DNA from: Chryseobacterium taeanense
Lineage (GTDB): Bacteria > Bacteroidota > Bacteroidia > Flavobacteriales > Weeksellaceae
Assembly (NCBI RefSeq): GCF_900099685.1
Contig: NZ_FNDW01000014.1
Location: forward strand, 42,057-106,056
DNA: 64,000 nt
Direction: 5' to 3'
Shown: positions 35,235-44,811 of the stretch, piece after piece
Layout of the letters: every line of letters starts with the position of its first letter
Numbering within the stretch: the stretch's first letter is position 1
The notes under the pieces: generated by a model
The model's input: the letters and a program-made list of their open reading frames with translations, nothing else
Databases searched by the model: none
What the model was told of the DNA's origin: nothing
Position numbers and translations under genes: made by a program

Positions 35235-36593
35235 ATGAATTCTTTAATAGATAAATATAATATTCCCGGTCCGCGTTACACCTCTTATCCGACTGTTCCC
35301 TATTGGGACGAAAGCAGCTTTTCCCCGGAATTATGGAAGCAGAGTGTAATCAGAACCTTTAACGAATCGAATGCAGAAGAAGGGATCTCCATTTACATCC
35401 ACTTACCGTTTTGTGAGGCACTCTGTACGTTCTGTGCTTGTCACAAACGAATTACCAAGCAGCACAGCGTAGAAATTCCTTATCTGGAAAGTGTTTTAAA
35501 GGAGTGGCAGCTTTATCTTAACTTGTTTAATGAAAAGCCAAAGCTTAAAGAACTTCACCTGGGCGGTGGAACACCAACCTTTTTTTCTCCGCAGAATTTA
35601 AAAACCTTATTGCAAGGAATTTTTGAAACGGTTGAAATTGCCGAAGATCAGGAATTTTCTTTTGAAGGGCATCCTAACAATACTACCAGAGAACATCTTC
35701 AGACGTTGTATGATCTTGGTTTCAGAAGGGCAAGTTTCGGAGTTCAGGATTATGATTTGAAAGTGCAGAAGGCGATCAACAGGATACAGCCTTTTGAAAA
35801 TGTAAAGAAAGTAACGGAATGGGCAAGAGAGATCGGATATACAGGAATTAGCCACGATCTTGTTTTTGGTCTTCCGCATCAGACCTGGGAAGCGATGGAA
35901 TATACCATCCGTAAAACGATGGAACTGAAGCCTGACCGTCTCGCGTTCTATTCTTATGCGCACGTTCCGTGGGTAAAAGGCGTAGGACAGAGAGGTTTTG
36001 ATGAAAACGACCTTCCGAGTGGCGAGGAAAAACGACGTTTATATGAAGATGGTAAAAGATTGCTTCAGGATTTAGGATATATCGAAGTAGGAATGGATCA
36101 TTTTTCTTTGGAACACGACGATCTCTATCAATCGTTGATTCAGAAGAAACTACACAGAAATTTCATGGGATATACTTCCAGTAAAACCCAGTTGATGGTA
36201 GGTCTCGGAATGTCTGCTATTTCAGATTCCTGGTATGCCTTTGCACAGAATGTGAAAACAGTGGAAGAGTATCAGAAAATTGTTGAGGAAGGCGAAATTC
36301 CGGTGGTGAAGGGACATATTTTAAATGAGGAAGATCTTATGGTAAGACGGCACATTCTGAATTTAATGTGTCAACTGGAAACTAATTTTGATGCAAATAA
36401 TTCTTTCCCTGAACTTGAAAATGCCTTTGAAATGTTGCAGGAAATGGAAAAGGATGAATTGGTTGAAATTAATAGCCATCATATTCAGATTACGGAAAAA
36501 GGAAGAGCATTTACAAGAAATGTAGCAATGGTTTTTGATCTTAGAATGATGAGAAATAAACCTGAAACCAGGATTTTCTCAATGACTATTTAA
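35235..36593 (+). CDS. hemN: Oxygen-independent coproporphyrinogen III oxidase
   Basis: This radical SAM enzyme decarboxylates coproporphyrinogen III to protoporphyrinogen IX in haem synthesis without oxygen. The cluster-binding Cx3CxxC is in FCEALCTFCAC (Cys60, Cys64, Cys67), followed by the extra Cys69 typical of true HemN. Further motifs are HLGGGTPTFFSP, FEGHPNNTT (E-H pattern of the SAM site), RASFGVQDYD and FYSYAHVPW. The C-terminal HemN domain runs from about residue 360. The 452 residues and opening NIPGPRYTSYPT are characteristic of HemN rather than the HemW paralogue. It is a single gene with a terminator. Confidence 0.95.
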   Translation: MNSLIDKYNIPGPRYTSYPTVPYWDESSFSPELWKQSVIRTFNESNAEEGISIYIHLPFCEALCTFCACHKRITKQHSVEIPYLESVLKEWQLYLNLFNEKPKLKELHLGGGTPTFFSPQNLKTLLQGIFETVEIAEDQEFSFEGHPNNTTREHLQTLYDLGFRRASFGVQDYDLKVQKAINRIQPFENVKKVTEWAREIGYTGISHDLVFGLPHQTWEAMEYTIRKTMELKPDRLAFYSYAHVPWVKGVGQRGFDENDLPSGEEKRRLYEDGKRLLQDLGYIEVGMDHFSLEHDDLYQSLIQKKLHRNFMGYTSSKTQLMVGLGMSAISDSWYAFAQNVKTVEEYQKIVEEGEIPVVKGHILNEEDLMVRRHILNLMCQLETNFDANNSFPELENAFEMLQEMEKDELVEINSHHIQITEKGRAFTRNVAMVFDLRMMRNKPETRIFSMTI

Positions 36594-36618
36594 AAAAAAT
36601 GCCTTTAAAATATTATTG

Positions 36619-36658
36619 AAAAGTTTCTGTCTGCTGATACCAGGCAGAAACTTTTTTA
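36619..36658 (+). terminator. Rho-independent terminator after hemN
   Basis: AAAAGTTTCTG and CAGAAACTTTT pair, with an inner CTG/CAG extension, followed by a T-run. Confidence 0.82.
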
Positions 36659-36717
36659 TTAAAACTCAACGTTGTTTTTATACCCTTTACAATTCTGTAT
36701 TAAAACGATGAAAATAT

Positions 36718-36797
36718 TTATATGGATAAATCTTTACATTTATCCATATAACTTTCCGAATTTATACAGGTGATTTCTAAGATTTATATGGATGAAT
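36718..36797. repeat. Perfect 14-bp inverted repeat plus third copy
   Basis: TTATATGGATAAAT (36718-36731) pairs perfectly with ATTTATCCATATAA (36738-36751) across 6 bases. A third copy, TTATATGGATGAAT (13 of 14), lies at 36784-36797. The group sits between the hemN terminator and the terminator of the convergent dehydrogenase gene, so a promoter role for either neighbour is not obvious. Confidence 0.7.
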
Positions 36798-36830
36798 TTT
36801 TAAAATCAAACAATTTTTTATTTCAAATGA

Positions 36831-36860
36831 AAAAAACTCCGGACAGAATTCCGGAGCTTT
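36831..36860 (-). terminator. Terminator after sugar dehydrogenase gene
   Basis: CTCCGG (36837-36842) pairs with CCGGAG (36851-36856). On the reverse strand the stem is followed by seven T. Confidence 0.85.
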
Positions 36861-36883
36861 TCTCATTTATTATTCTTTAAATT

Positions 36884-38245
36884 CTATTGAATAATCAGCT
36901 TTTTACTGTAAACTTTTTGATTTCCGGAATTCAGATTAATAAAATAAATTCCCGCCGGAATTCCGGAAATGTTTATACTCTTATCGTTTTCAATTTTCGA
37001 CTGCTCTAGAACTTTTCGACCTTCAGTATTCATAATTTCAACGATTGTATTTTTATCTTTAATTCCTTCAATAAAAACCTTTCCTGTTGCAGGATTCGGA
37101 TAGATTTTTATCTGAGATGAAAGGTCACTTTCATTTGTTGCCAACGTTGATGTTGTTACCCGAAATATTTTACCGTTGTTCACTGCTGCCACGAAAAGCT
37201 CATTCTGATTATTGATTCCGAAGGTAGAAAAATTATTTCCTGAGAAGGCCGGAGACCATGTGATAGAATCATCATTATTCATAATTCCGATTTGGGTAGA
37301 ACAATAGTCTGCGAAAATATATTTCCCTTGTAAAGCAGGATATTGTGTACCCCTATAAATATATCCTCCGGTAATGGAGCATTTACCTCCAGAATGATCG
37401 TAGGCAGCCACCGGAAAAGTCATTGTAGACTGAGCTGCACATCCTGTTGTATTGTAGGCATTGTTACCCTCATAGCATCTCCATCCGTAGTTAATTCCCG
37501 CCTGTGATAATGGCATTCTGTTGATCTCTTCAATCTGTCCCTGACCTACATCGGCAATCATTACATTGCCAGAAGTTGTATCAAAATTAAACTTCCATGC
37601 GTTTCTCAACCCATAAGCCCAGACTTCATCGGCTCCGTCTGTTCCCACAAAAGGATTATCAGGCGGAATATTGTACGGTCCGGTAGAATTGATATCAAGT
37701 CTTAACAGCTTTCCTAGAAGCGAATTTTTGTTTTGAGCATTATTGTTGGGGTCGCCACCGCTTCCACCGTCTCCGGTTACAATCCAGAGATAACCGTCCG
37801 GCGCAAAATGAATGCTTCCTCCGTTATGATTGTCGAACGGCTTGGGCTGATTTAAAATAATTTTTTCTGTAGAGACATCGGCTACATCCGGATTTGAACC
37901 TCTGGTGTATCTGGCTACCGTAATATTACCGTTGATGTCATTATAATACACAAAAAAATACCCGTTGGTAGAGTATTGCGGGTGAAAGGCAAGTCCTAAA
38001 AGACCTCTTTCTCCTCCATAAGTGATCTTGGAGCTGATGTTGAGAAAGTTGGTGGCGTTTATGCTTCCGTCTGATTGTACAATTTTAATAATTCCGTCTT
38101 GCTGCACCACGAACATTCTACTGTCGTTGGCGTGAGAAATTTCTACCGGAGCTGTAAATCCGGTCGCAAATTCTTCCAGATTAATGCTTTGTGCATTAAA
38201 AAAGAAAGAAGAAAAAAGGCTTACGCCAAAAAGTAGATTTTTCAT
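36884..38245 (-). CDS. PQQ-dependent sugar dehydrogenase-like protein with T9SS domain
   Basis: The protein is secreted: the first 19 residues (MKNLLFGVSLFSSFFFNAQ) form a signal peptide and the last 70 (IKIYPNPATGKVFIEGI, then GIPAGIYFINL) form a type A type IX sorting domain. The core is a six-bladed propeller of the glucose/sorbosone dehydrogenase family, with GGERGLLGLAFHPQY, NHNGGSIHFAPDGYLWIVTGDGG and VWAYGLRNAWKFNFD. In PQQ enzymes these regions bind the cofactor and calcium. Activity is inferred from the fold, since many homologues have no proven dehydrogenase activity. It converges on hemN. Confidence 0.9.
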   Translation of the reverse strand: MKNLLFGVSLFSSFFFNAQSINLEEFATGFTAPVEISHANDSRMFVVQQDGIIKIVQSDGSINATNFLNISSKITYGGERGLLGLAFHPQYSTNGYFFVYYNDINGNITVARYTRGSNPDVADVSTEKIILNQPKPFDNHNGGSIHFAPDGYLWIVTGDGGSGGDPNNNAQNKNSLLGKLLRLDINSTGPYNIPPDNPFVGTDGADEVWAYGLRNAWKFNFDTTSGNVMIADVGQGQIEEINRMPLSQAGINYGWRCYEGNNAYNTTGCAAQSTMTFPVAAYDHSGGKCSITGGYIYRGTQYPALQGKYIFADYCSTQIGIMNNDDSITWSPAFSGNNFSTFGINNQNELFVAAVNNGKIFRVTTSTLATNESDLSSQIKIYPNPATGKVFIEGIKDKNTIVEIMNTEGRKVLEQSKIENDKSINISGIPAGIYFINLNSGNQKVYSKKLIIQ

Positions 38246-38423
38246 AATATTTTGATATTTAGTGTATTAAATCAGAATGAAAATTTCATACCATTTAATC
38301 ATTATAAAATTCATTAAAATATCATCAAAAAATTATTAAATCTTAAATAAAAATAAGAATACCGATATATCTGAAAATAAACGATTTCTGTTGTTAAAAA
38401 TTCATAAAATACAAGAAAATGAT

Positions 38424-38431
38424 TATATTTG
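38424..38431 (+). promoter_or_regulatory. -7 promoter element for secDF
   Basis: TATATTTG matches TAnnTTTG and ends 29 bases before the secDF ATG. The -33 element is not clear. Confidence 0.48.
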
Positions 38432-38460
38432 CCGACTTAATTTAACGTAGTTATAACAAA

Positions 38461-41373
38461 ATGCAAGGAAAAGGACTTATTACAATTGTTGCTATTGTAC
38501 TAGGGTTGATTTGCTTAAACGAGCTATTACCAACATGGTACGCCAGCAAAATTGAAAAGCAGGCGACTGCTATTGCAGGAGACAATCCGGAGAAGTATCA
38601 GAAAGAAATTGCTAAACTTTCTAAGGATACATTGAATCTTGGATTCACAAAACTTTATTACACCAAAGCAAAAGACAAGGAAATGAAACTTGGTCTTGAC
38701 CTTAAAGGAGGGATCAACGTTCTTTTGGAAATCAACCAAAGAGATTTGGTGAATGATTTGACGAATTATTCAACCAATCCGGTTCTTATTGAGGCTTTGA
38801 ACAAAACTGATGAAGTTCAGAAGAATTCTACAAAATCTTACATCGACAATTTCTTTGATGAGTTCGATGCAATTAACAAAGCAAAAGGTACGAATCTTAA
38901 GTTGGCAGATCCGGAAATTTTCGGAAATACCACTCTTACTGAGGTAAAGTACAATACACCTGACGATCAGGTGAAAAGCATTGTTAAAAGAAAAATCGAT
39001 GCTTCTGTAGGAACGGCTTTCGAAGTTATCAGAACGAGAATCGACAAATTGGGAGCGATTCAGCCAAACGTTCAGAGAGTACCTGGTACAGCGAGGATTT
39101 CTGTGGAAATGCCGGGGATGAAGGATATCGATAAAGTGAAGAAAATGCTTCAGACTTCTGCAAAACTACAGTTCTGGGAAGTACAGCAGGCTCCTGAAGT
39201 TTATCCTTATTTTGAAACAGTAGCCGCAATGGTGAGTTCAAAAGGAGATTCTATGGGCGTTGCCAACAATGTAAAATTCATGAATATTTTACAGGGAGGC
39301 AAATCGATGACCCAAAGTGCTGTAGGAAGTGTAAAATTGTCTGATACCGCTGCTGTAAACAAAATTTTGAATAGCAAAGTAGCTCAGTCTTTACGTCCTG
39401 CTAATATTAAATATACACAATTCTTGTGGGGATACAAGCCGGAAGCAACTGATGCAGAAAGCTTGGTATTATATGCCATCAGAGGAAATATCAATCAGAA
39501 AGCTCCGGTAGACGGTGCTGTTGAATCTGCCAACATCGGCTATGATGAGCTGAGCAGAGTAGTGGTAGATATGCAGATGGATTCTAAAGGAGCTAAAGAA
39601 TGGAAAACATTAACTGAAAAGAATGTTGGTAAGCCTGTAGCGGTGACCCTTGACGGCAGAGTATATACTGCACCAAACGTTGTAAATGCAATTCCTAACG
39701 GTAGAACACAGATTTCCGGTAACTTCTCTCAGGAGGAAGCTAAGGAGCTTGTTGATGTTTTAGGAGCGGGTAAATTACCAGCAGGAGCAAAAGTAGTTCA
39801 GGCTACGGTAGTTGGTCCGTCTTTAGGACAGGAATCTATTGATGCTGGTTTAATGTCATTCATTATTGCATTCAGCATTATTATCGTTTATATCATTTTC
39901 TACTATGGAGGAGCTGGTGTGTATGCAGTAATTGCAATGATCATCAACTTATTCTATATTTTTGGGATTATGGATTCCGGCGACTTTACGCTTACGCTTC
40001 CTGGTATCGCGGGTATTGTTCTTACAATGGCTGTTGCGGTCGATACGAACGTTATCATTTATGAAAGAACAAAAGAAGAATTATTCGCAGGGAAAAGCAT
40101 TTTGGAAGCGTATAAAGATGGTTTCAAACATGCATTAAATGCGATTATCGATGGTCACACAACGACTTTCTTAACGGCTGTTGTATTGTTCTTCTTCGGA
40201 ACGGGACCTATTAAAGGCTTCGCTTTAACATTGATGATCGGGGTTGCAATGACATTATTTACGTCTGTGCTGCTTTCGAGAGTAATGATCTTCTCAAGAT
40301 TAAATAAAGGAAAAGGACTTTCTGTATGGACTCCGATAACAAAAAATCTGTTCAGAAATACCTGGATCGATTTCATAGGAAAAAGAAAATATGCTTACAT
40401 TTTCTCTGTTGTTTTAACGGTGGTTTGTATCATTTCAATTGCTACCCAGGGTTTCAAATACGGAATTGATTTTACAGGTGGTAGAAATTATGTGGTAAGA
40501 TTCGATAAAAACGTTAAGGCCGAAGATGTTGAAAATAAATTGGTCGCTTTGTTTAAAACGGAAGATGGTAAAAACTCTTCTGTTGAAGCTAAAACTTTTG
40601 GTAACGATAAACAATTAAAGATTTCCACAGATTATCTGATTGAAGATGAATCTTTAAAAGCGGATCAGATTATTGAACAGAAGCTATTTGAAGGTTTAAA
40701 ATCAGAATTGCCTGCAGGAACAACCTTGAAAGATTTCAAATCTGCAGATAAGGAGCATGCGGGAATTATTTCTTCTGAAAAAGTTGGTCCTTCAGTAGCT
40801 GACGATATTCAAACGCATGGTATTTATGCCGTATTGGGAGCTTTAGGAATTATTTTCATTTACATCTTGTTAAGATTTAGAAAATGGCAGTTTTCTCTTG
40901 GTGCTGTTGCTGCACTATTCCATGATGCGATTATTATTTTGGGAGCATATTCACTGCTTCACAGATATATGCCGTTCAATATGGAGATCAATCAGGATTT
41001 TGTTGCGGCAATTCTTACCGTACTTGGTTATTCCATCAACGATACAGTAATTATCTTCGACAGAATCAGGGAATATTTAAGAGAGAAAAAGTCGTTGACA
41101 TTGGCAGGATTATTTGATGATTCTATCTCAAGTACATTGGGTAGAACATTCAACACCTCATTTACCACAATCTTGGTAATTTTAGCAATCTTCATTTTTG
41201 GTGGAGACAATTTAAGAGGATTCATGTTTGCCATGTTAATCGGTATCGGATTCGGTACTTACTCATCAATATTTGTTGCATCGGCAATTGCATACGACTT
41301 CTTAAAAACCGGAAAGGAAGAAGAAGTTCATGGTAAAACGACGACGAACAAAGAAGTACTTGCTTCAAAATAA
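38461..41373 (+). CDS. secDF: Fused protein translocase subunits SecD and SecF
   Basis: This inner-membrane RND-type protein uses the proton gradient to help complete Sec export. The SecD part has a first span near residues 5-25, then GLDLKGGINVLLEI, a long periplasmic domain and the spans with LPGIAGIVLTMAVAVDTNVIIYERTKEEL. The SecF part starts near residue 625 with FIGKRKYAYIFS, then FKYGIDFTGGRNYVVRFD and the matching ILTVLGYSINDTVIIFDRIRE. Its 970 residues and the fusion are normal in Bacteroidota, where SecD and SecF are usually one chain. About 12 spans are expected. It is a single gene with terminator. Confidence 0.95.
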   Translation: MQGKGLITIVAIVLGLICLNELLPTWYASKIEKQATAIAGDNPEKYQKEIAKLSKDTLNLGFTKLYYTKAKDKEMKLGLDLKGGINVLLEINQRDLVNDLTNYSTNPVLIEALNKTDEVQKNSTKSYIDNFFDEFDAINKAKGTNLKLADPEIFGNTTLTEVKYNTPDDQVKSIVKRKIDASVGTAFEVIRTRIDKLGAIQPNVQRVPGTARISVEMPGMKDIDKVKKMLQTSAKLQFWEVQQAPEVYPYFETVAAMVSSKGDSMGVANNVKFMNILQGGKSMTQSAVGSVKLSDTAAVNKILNSKVAQSLRPANIKYTQFLWGYKPEATDAESLVLYAIRGNINQKAPVDGAVESANIGYDELSRVVVDMQMDSKGAKEWKTLTEKNVGKPVAVTLDGRVYTAPNVVNAIPNGRTQISGNFSQEEAKELVDVLGAGKLPAGAKVVQATVVGPSLGQESIDAGLMSFIIAFSIIIVYIIFYYGGAGVYAVIAMIINLFYIFGIMDSGDFTLTLPGIAGIVLTMAVAVDTNVIIYERTKEELFAGKSILEAYKDGFKHALNAIIDGHTTTFLTAVVLFFFGTGPIKGFALTLMIGVAMTLFTSVLLSRVMIFSRLNKGKGLSVWTPITKNLFRNTWIDFIGKRKYAYIFSVVLTVVCIISIATQGFKYGIDFTGGRNYVVRFDKNVKAEDVENKLVALFKTEDGKNSSVEAKTFGNDKQLKISTDYLIEDESLKADQIIEQKLFEGLKSELPAGTTLKDFKSADKEHAGIISSEKVGPSVADDIQTHGIYAVLGALGIIFIYILLRFRKWQFSLGAVAALFHDAIIILGAYSLLHRYMPFNMEINQDFVAAILTVLGYSINDTVIIFDRIREYLREKKSLTLAGLFDDSISSTLGRTFNTSFTTILVILAIFIFGGDNLRGFMFAMLIGIGFGTYSSIFVASAIAYDFLKTGKEEEVHGKTTTNKEVLASK

Positions 41374-41395
41374 TTTATACTACAATAAATAAGAG

Positions 41396-41425
41396 AAAGC
41401 CTTTCAGTGATGGAAGGCTTTTTTT
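41396..41425 (+). terminator. Rho-independent terminator after secDF
   Basis: AAAGCCTTTC pairs with GGAAGGCTTT around a short loop, followed by TTTT. It starts 23 bases past the stop. Confidence 0.8.
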
Positions 41426-41612
41426 GTTGAATGATTTATCGTTAACCGTCAATTTCTCCGATATGAATGTTGAATTTAATGTAGTTGAAATTCACTTTGC
41501 AGCACAAAATAATTATTCGCTTTTCAGGCTAATGGTTAATTTATTTATTTTAAAAAATAATTTTGAAAGGTAAAATTGCCAATTGACAATTCAAACTATT
41601 CTCCGATTTCAT

Positions 41613-41620
41613 TACTTTTG
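41613..41620 (+). promoter_or_regulatory. -7 promoter element close to MFS transporter start
   Basis: TACTTTTG matches TAnnTTTG and ends 7 bases before the chosen ATG at 41628. It also supports that start over the in-frame start at 41583, which lies upstream of this element. Confidence 0.45.
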
Positions 41621-41627
41621 CAGCACT

Positions 41628-42866
41628 ATGGAAAATTCGAGGAAAAAAGCCGCAATGAGCTTTATTTTTATTACGTTGCTGATTGATATTACGGGGTGGG
41701 GAATCATCATTCCTGTAGTTCCCAAGCTTATTGAGGAACTCATTCATAGCGATATAAGTGAAGCTGCCAAATATGGAGGCTGGCTTGGGTTTGCCTATGC
41801 ATTTACACAGTTTATTTTTTCTCCGGTTGTCGGTAATTTAAGCGACAAATTTGGAAGAAGACCAATTATCCTGATTTCTCTTTTCGGATTTGCCATTGAC
41901 TATATTCTGTTGGCCTTGGCACCAACAATTCTCTGGCTTTTTATAGGAAGGATTATTGCTGGGATTACGGGAGCAAGTGTCACGACTGCGAGTGCTTATA
42001 TTGCAGATATTTCCACAGATGAAGACCGTGCAAAGAATTTTGGACTTATTGGTGCGGCTTTCGGGCTTGGCTTTATTATAGGGCCGGTTTTAGGCGGACT
42101 TTTGGGTCATTATGGAGCCAGAGTTCCCTTCTACGCAGCTGCCGGGTTATGCCTCGTTAATTTTCTGTATGGCTATTTTATACTTCCCGAAAGTTTAGAT
42201 AAAGATAAAAGGCGAGAATTCAACTGGAAGCGGGCGAATCCGATCGGGTCATTCAAATTTTTGGGAAAACATCCTGAAATTTCGGGGTTGATTGTTTCTT
42301 TAATTTTAATCTATATCGCAGGACACGCTGTGCAGAGCAACTGGAATTTCTTCACCATGTATAAATTCAACTGGAATGAAAGAATGGTAGGAATATCTTT
42401 AGGGGTTGTAGGTTTGCTGGTGGGGCTTGTGCAGGGAGGTTTAATCAGATGGACAACACCGAAACTTGGCGAACGGAAGAGTATCTATTACGGATTAACT
42501 CTATACGCTATAGGAATGCTTTTGTTTGCTTTTGCTACAGAGGGCTGGATGATGTTTGTTTTTTTAATTCCATATTGTTTGGGAGGAATTTGTGGGCCTG
42601 CACTTCAGTCGGTTATTACCAAAAGTGTCCCGTCAAATGAGCAGGGAGAATTGCAGGGGGCGCTTACAAGTCTTATGAGTGCGACTGCGATTATCGGACC
42701 ACCGATGATGACGAATTTATTTTACTATTTTACCCATGATGAAGCTCCGTTTAAATTCTCGGGGGCACCTTTTTTCCTGGCTTTTATTTTAATGGCAATT
42801 AGTGTAATCATTACGTATTTTAATTTTCAGAAAAAGGAAGTTGAAAAAGAAAAAATCAATCTCTAA
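41628..42866 (+). CDS. MFS transporter, TCR/Tet family
   Basis: This inner-membrane drug or metabolite exporter of the major facilitator superfamily has 412 residues and 12 spans. The first-span region has [19 protein letters not shown] with the Asp typical of tetracycline-type exporters. Loop 2-3 carries [12 protein letters not shown] and span 5 the antiporter motif [20 protein letters not shown] start at 41628 because the longer frame adds 15 residues unlike the family and places the start upstream of a promoter element. It is close to Bacteroidota TCR/Tet proteins that lack proven tetracycline resistance, so resistance should not be assumed. It is a single gene. Confidence 0.88.
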   Translation: MENSRKKAAMSFIFITLLIDITGWGIIIPVVPKLIEELIHSDISEAAKYGGWLGFAYAFTQFIFSPVVGNLSDKFGRRPIILISLFGFAIDYILLALAPTILWLFIGRIIAGITGASVTTASAYIADISTDEDRAKNFGLIGAAFGLGFIIGPVLGGLLGHYGARVPFYAAAGLCLVNFLYGYFILPESLDKDKRREFNWKRANPIGSFKFLGKHPEISGLIVSLILIYIAGHAVQSNWNFFTMYKFNWNERMVGISLGVVGLLVGLVQGGLIRWTTPKLGERKSIYYGLTLYAIGMLLFAFATEGWMMFVFLIPYCLGGICGPALQSVITKSVPSNEQGELQGALTSLMSATAIIGPPMMTNLFYYFTHDEAPFKFSGAPFFLAFILMAISVIITYFNFQKKEVEKEKINL

Positions 42867-43086
42867 GAACGATCATTGGTTTGATTATTTTTATTAATTA
42901 AAATTTAGGCTAATTGGATACGTTAAAATTCCGATTAATCCTGCTGTTAGAATTTTGCAGACAGATATTGAGCAGCTCATCAGAGAGATTGCAATACTGA
43001 AAAAAGAATAATGCTGTCAAACTTAATATTTTATTAAAACTTAATATTTCATATTCAGTTTCGCATTTCTTTTGTAATTTTGTAAT
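42867..43086. other. Gap with a short coding-like remnant
   Basis: An open frame without a usual start reads to a stop at 43009-43011 and encodes GYVKIPINPAVRILQTDIEQ, then LIREIAILKKE. The end looks like an amphipathic helix. It could be the tail of a lost gene or an unusual small peptide. The rest of the gap holds AT-rich sequence and the tatA promoter element. Confidence 0.25.
43075..43082 (+). promoter_or_regulatory. -7 promoter element close to tatA start
   Basis: TAATTTTG matches TAnnTTTG and ends 4 bases before the tatA ATG. Confidence 0.42.
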
Positions 43087-43422
43087 ATGGAACTAAGCAT
43101 TGGAGAAATGGCACTTATTGCCATTGCGATCGTCGTATTATTCGGACCGGATAAACTCCCCCAAATTGCCCGTGATCTGGGTGCTGGGGTAAGAAAGATG
43201 CGTGGTGCGGTAGAAGATATCAAAACGGAAATTATGAAAGAGACAGACAATCCTGTTTCCGAAATTAAACGTGAGATTGAGAAAGTAAAAGATGCTGCCA
43301 AAGATTTCAATCCGATGAAAGATGTTCAGGACAATATTCTTACAGAGCCGCAATCCTCTAATGAGCCTCCAAAGCCAAAGCCTTCCGAGGATGAAACTTA
43401 TGAAGGTCCGATAAGCAGATAG
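43087..43422 (+). CDS. tatA: Twin-arginine translocase subunit TatA/E
   Basis: This inner-membrane protein forms the pore of the Tat pathway for folded proteins. A short N-terminal span (residues 8-19, LIAIAIVVLF) is followed by the diagnostic FGPDKLPQIARDLGAGVRKMRGAVEDIK hinge and amphipathic helix. The acidic, Pro-rich tail is variable, as usual. Its 111 residues are longer than E. coli TatA (89) and fit the flavobacterial TatA/B type, so it could combine TatA and TatB roles. tatC is not in this window. A PAP2 phosphatase gene starts 1 base after its stop, indicating co-transcription. Confidence 0.92.
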   Translation: MELSIGEMALIAIAIVVLFGPDKLPQIARDLGAGVRKMRGAVEDIKTEIMKETDNPVSEIKREIEKVKDAAKDFNPMKDVQDNILTEPQSSNEPPKPKPSEDETYEGPISR

Positions 43423-43423
43423 T

Positions 43424-43990
43424 ATGAACGAGATTATTCAGGAAGACAGAAAGCTATTTTTGTTTCTCAATAATTTGGGAAATTCATCATTTGACCAGTT
43501 TTGGATGCTTATTTCAAGTACATGGATCTGGATTCCACTTTATATTATATTTTTATATTTTTTATTTAAAAATTATAAACTAAGATCATTAGTTTTTATT
43601 TTAATATTTGTCGCCATAGGAGTTACGGTTTCCGACCAGGTTGCCGGCATCTTTAAGCACGGAATTGAAAGATTGAGACCTTGTCACGATCCCCTTTTAG
43701 AGCATCATATGCGGATTGTAAAATGTGGCGGACAATTCGGATTTTATTCAGCTCATGCCTCTAATACTTTTTTTCTGGCAACCTATTTAAGTATTTTGTT
43801 AAAAAACAGGATTAAATGGTTTCCTTATGCTATATTTGTGTGGGCTACTGTAGTATCTTACAGTCGTATATATTTAGGAGTGCATTTCCCGATAGATATT
43901 TTGGTGGGGGCGTTTGTTGGAACTTTATTGGGAGTGATATTTTCTGCACTCGCCAAAAAAGTAATCAATAAACAAAATATAACCTCATGA
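43424..43990 (+). CDS. PAP2-family membrane phosphatase
   Basis: This is a five- or six-span inner-membrane phosphatase. All three PAP2 signature regions are present: KHGIERLRPC, then YSAHASNTF in place of PSGH, and SRIYLGVHFPIDILVG. Relatives dephosphorylate undecaprenyl pyrophosphate or other lipid phosphates on the periplasmic side, which would recycle the cell-wall carrier, though the substrate here is not proven. The 188 residues are normal. It starts 1 base after tatA and its stop overlaps the start of the TPR gene by 4 bases, so the three form an operon. Confidence 0.9.
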   Translation: MNEIIQEDRKLFLFLNNLGNSSFDQFWMLISSTWIWIPLYIIFLYFLFKNYKLRSLVFILIFVAIGVTVSDQVAGIFKHGIERLRPCHDPLLEHHMRIVKCGGQFGFYSAHASNTFFLATYLSILLKNRIKWFPYAIFVWATVVSYSRIYLGVHFPIDILVGAFVGTLLGVIFSALAKKVINKQNITS

Positions 43991-44802
43991 AAAAACACCT
44001 ATTTTTTTTAACCTTAATCTTTTCAACGGTATCTTTACAGGCTCAGGATAAAAAAACTGCCGAAGAATGCTTTCAAAATGCAGACTATAAGTGTGCCGAA
44101 GAACAATATGCAAAACTTGCTCAAACTGAAAAGATTCAGAAATTACAATCTGAATATTACAATTATCTCGGAACATCCCAAAGAAGGCTGGGTAAAACAA
44201 CTTCGGCTTTTAAATCTTATGAATCTGCTTTGAGAGCCAATCCTATGTCTGCAGCCGTATATGCAAACCTGGGTTCTATTCATGGACAAAAAGGAAATAA
44301 GCAGGCTGCATTGGATTATCTTAATCAGGGAATTAAGCTTGAACCTGAAAATGCGGAAATGTATCTTACGCGCTCTAAAGTGTATGAAAATCTTGGTAAA
44401 AAAGACCTGGCTGCCAAAGATTTAAATCAGATTTTAAGTTTTGCTCCCGATAATATTTATGCAAGAACAGGCTTGGCCAATCTAAAGAAAAATAGTGGTG
44501 ATTTGGAAGGATCCCTTAAAGATTATAATCAGCTGATTTCCGAAAAGCCGGAATCTCTTTTGTATAGCGGAAGAGGCGATGTTTATTTCAGGTTGAAGAA
44601 AAATAAAGAAGCACTTGCCGATGTCAATAAAGCGATTTCAATTGATCCAAAATTCGCGCAGGCGTACGTAAATAAAGCATTAATTTTATTTGAAACAGCA
44701 AAGCCTAAGGAGGCTTGCGCCAGTCTTGATAAAGCAGTAAGTCTGGGGTACGAAAAGCCGTTGCTGCTTGAATATTATTCTAAATGTGAAGTGAAAAAAT
44801 AA
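43987..44802 (+). CDS. Secreted TPR-repeat protein
   Basis: A signal peptide (MKKHLFFLTLIFSTVSLQAQ) precedes five to six tetratricopeptide repeats over residues 25-250, with clear units such as YYNYLGTSQRRLGKTTSAFK, AAVYANLGSIHGQKGNKQAA and KFAQAYVNKALILFETAKPK. TPRs form helical scaffolds for protein contact, so a periplasmic adaptor role is likely. The start overlaps the PAP2 stop by 4 bases (ATGA), which suggests translational coupling. No enzymatic motif is present. A strong hairpin follows the gene. Confidence 0.85.
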   Translation: MKKHLFFLTLIFSTVSLQAQDKKTAEECFQNADYKCAEEQYAKLAQTEKIQKLQSEYYNYLGTSQRRLGKTTSAFKSYESALRANPMSAAVYANLGSIHGQKGNKQAALDYLNQGIKLEPENAEMYLTRSKVYENLGKKDLAAKDLNQILSFAPDNIYARTGLANLKKNSGDLEGSLKDYNQLISEKPESLLYSGRGDVYFRLKKNKEALADVNKAISIDPKFAQAYVNKALILFETAKPKEACASLDKAVSLGYEKPLLLEYYSKCEVKK

Positions 44803-44811
44803 TTTTCCGGG

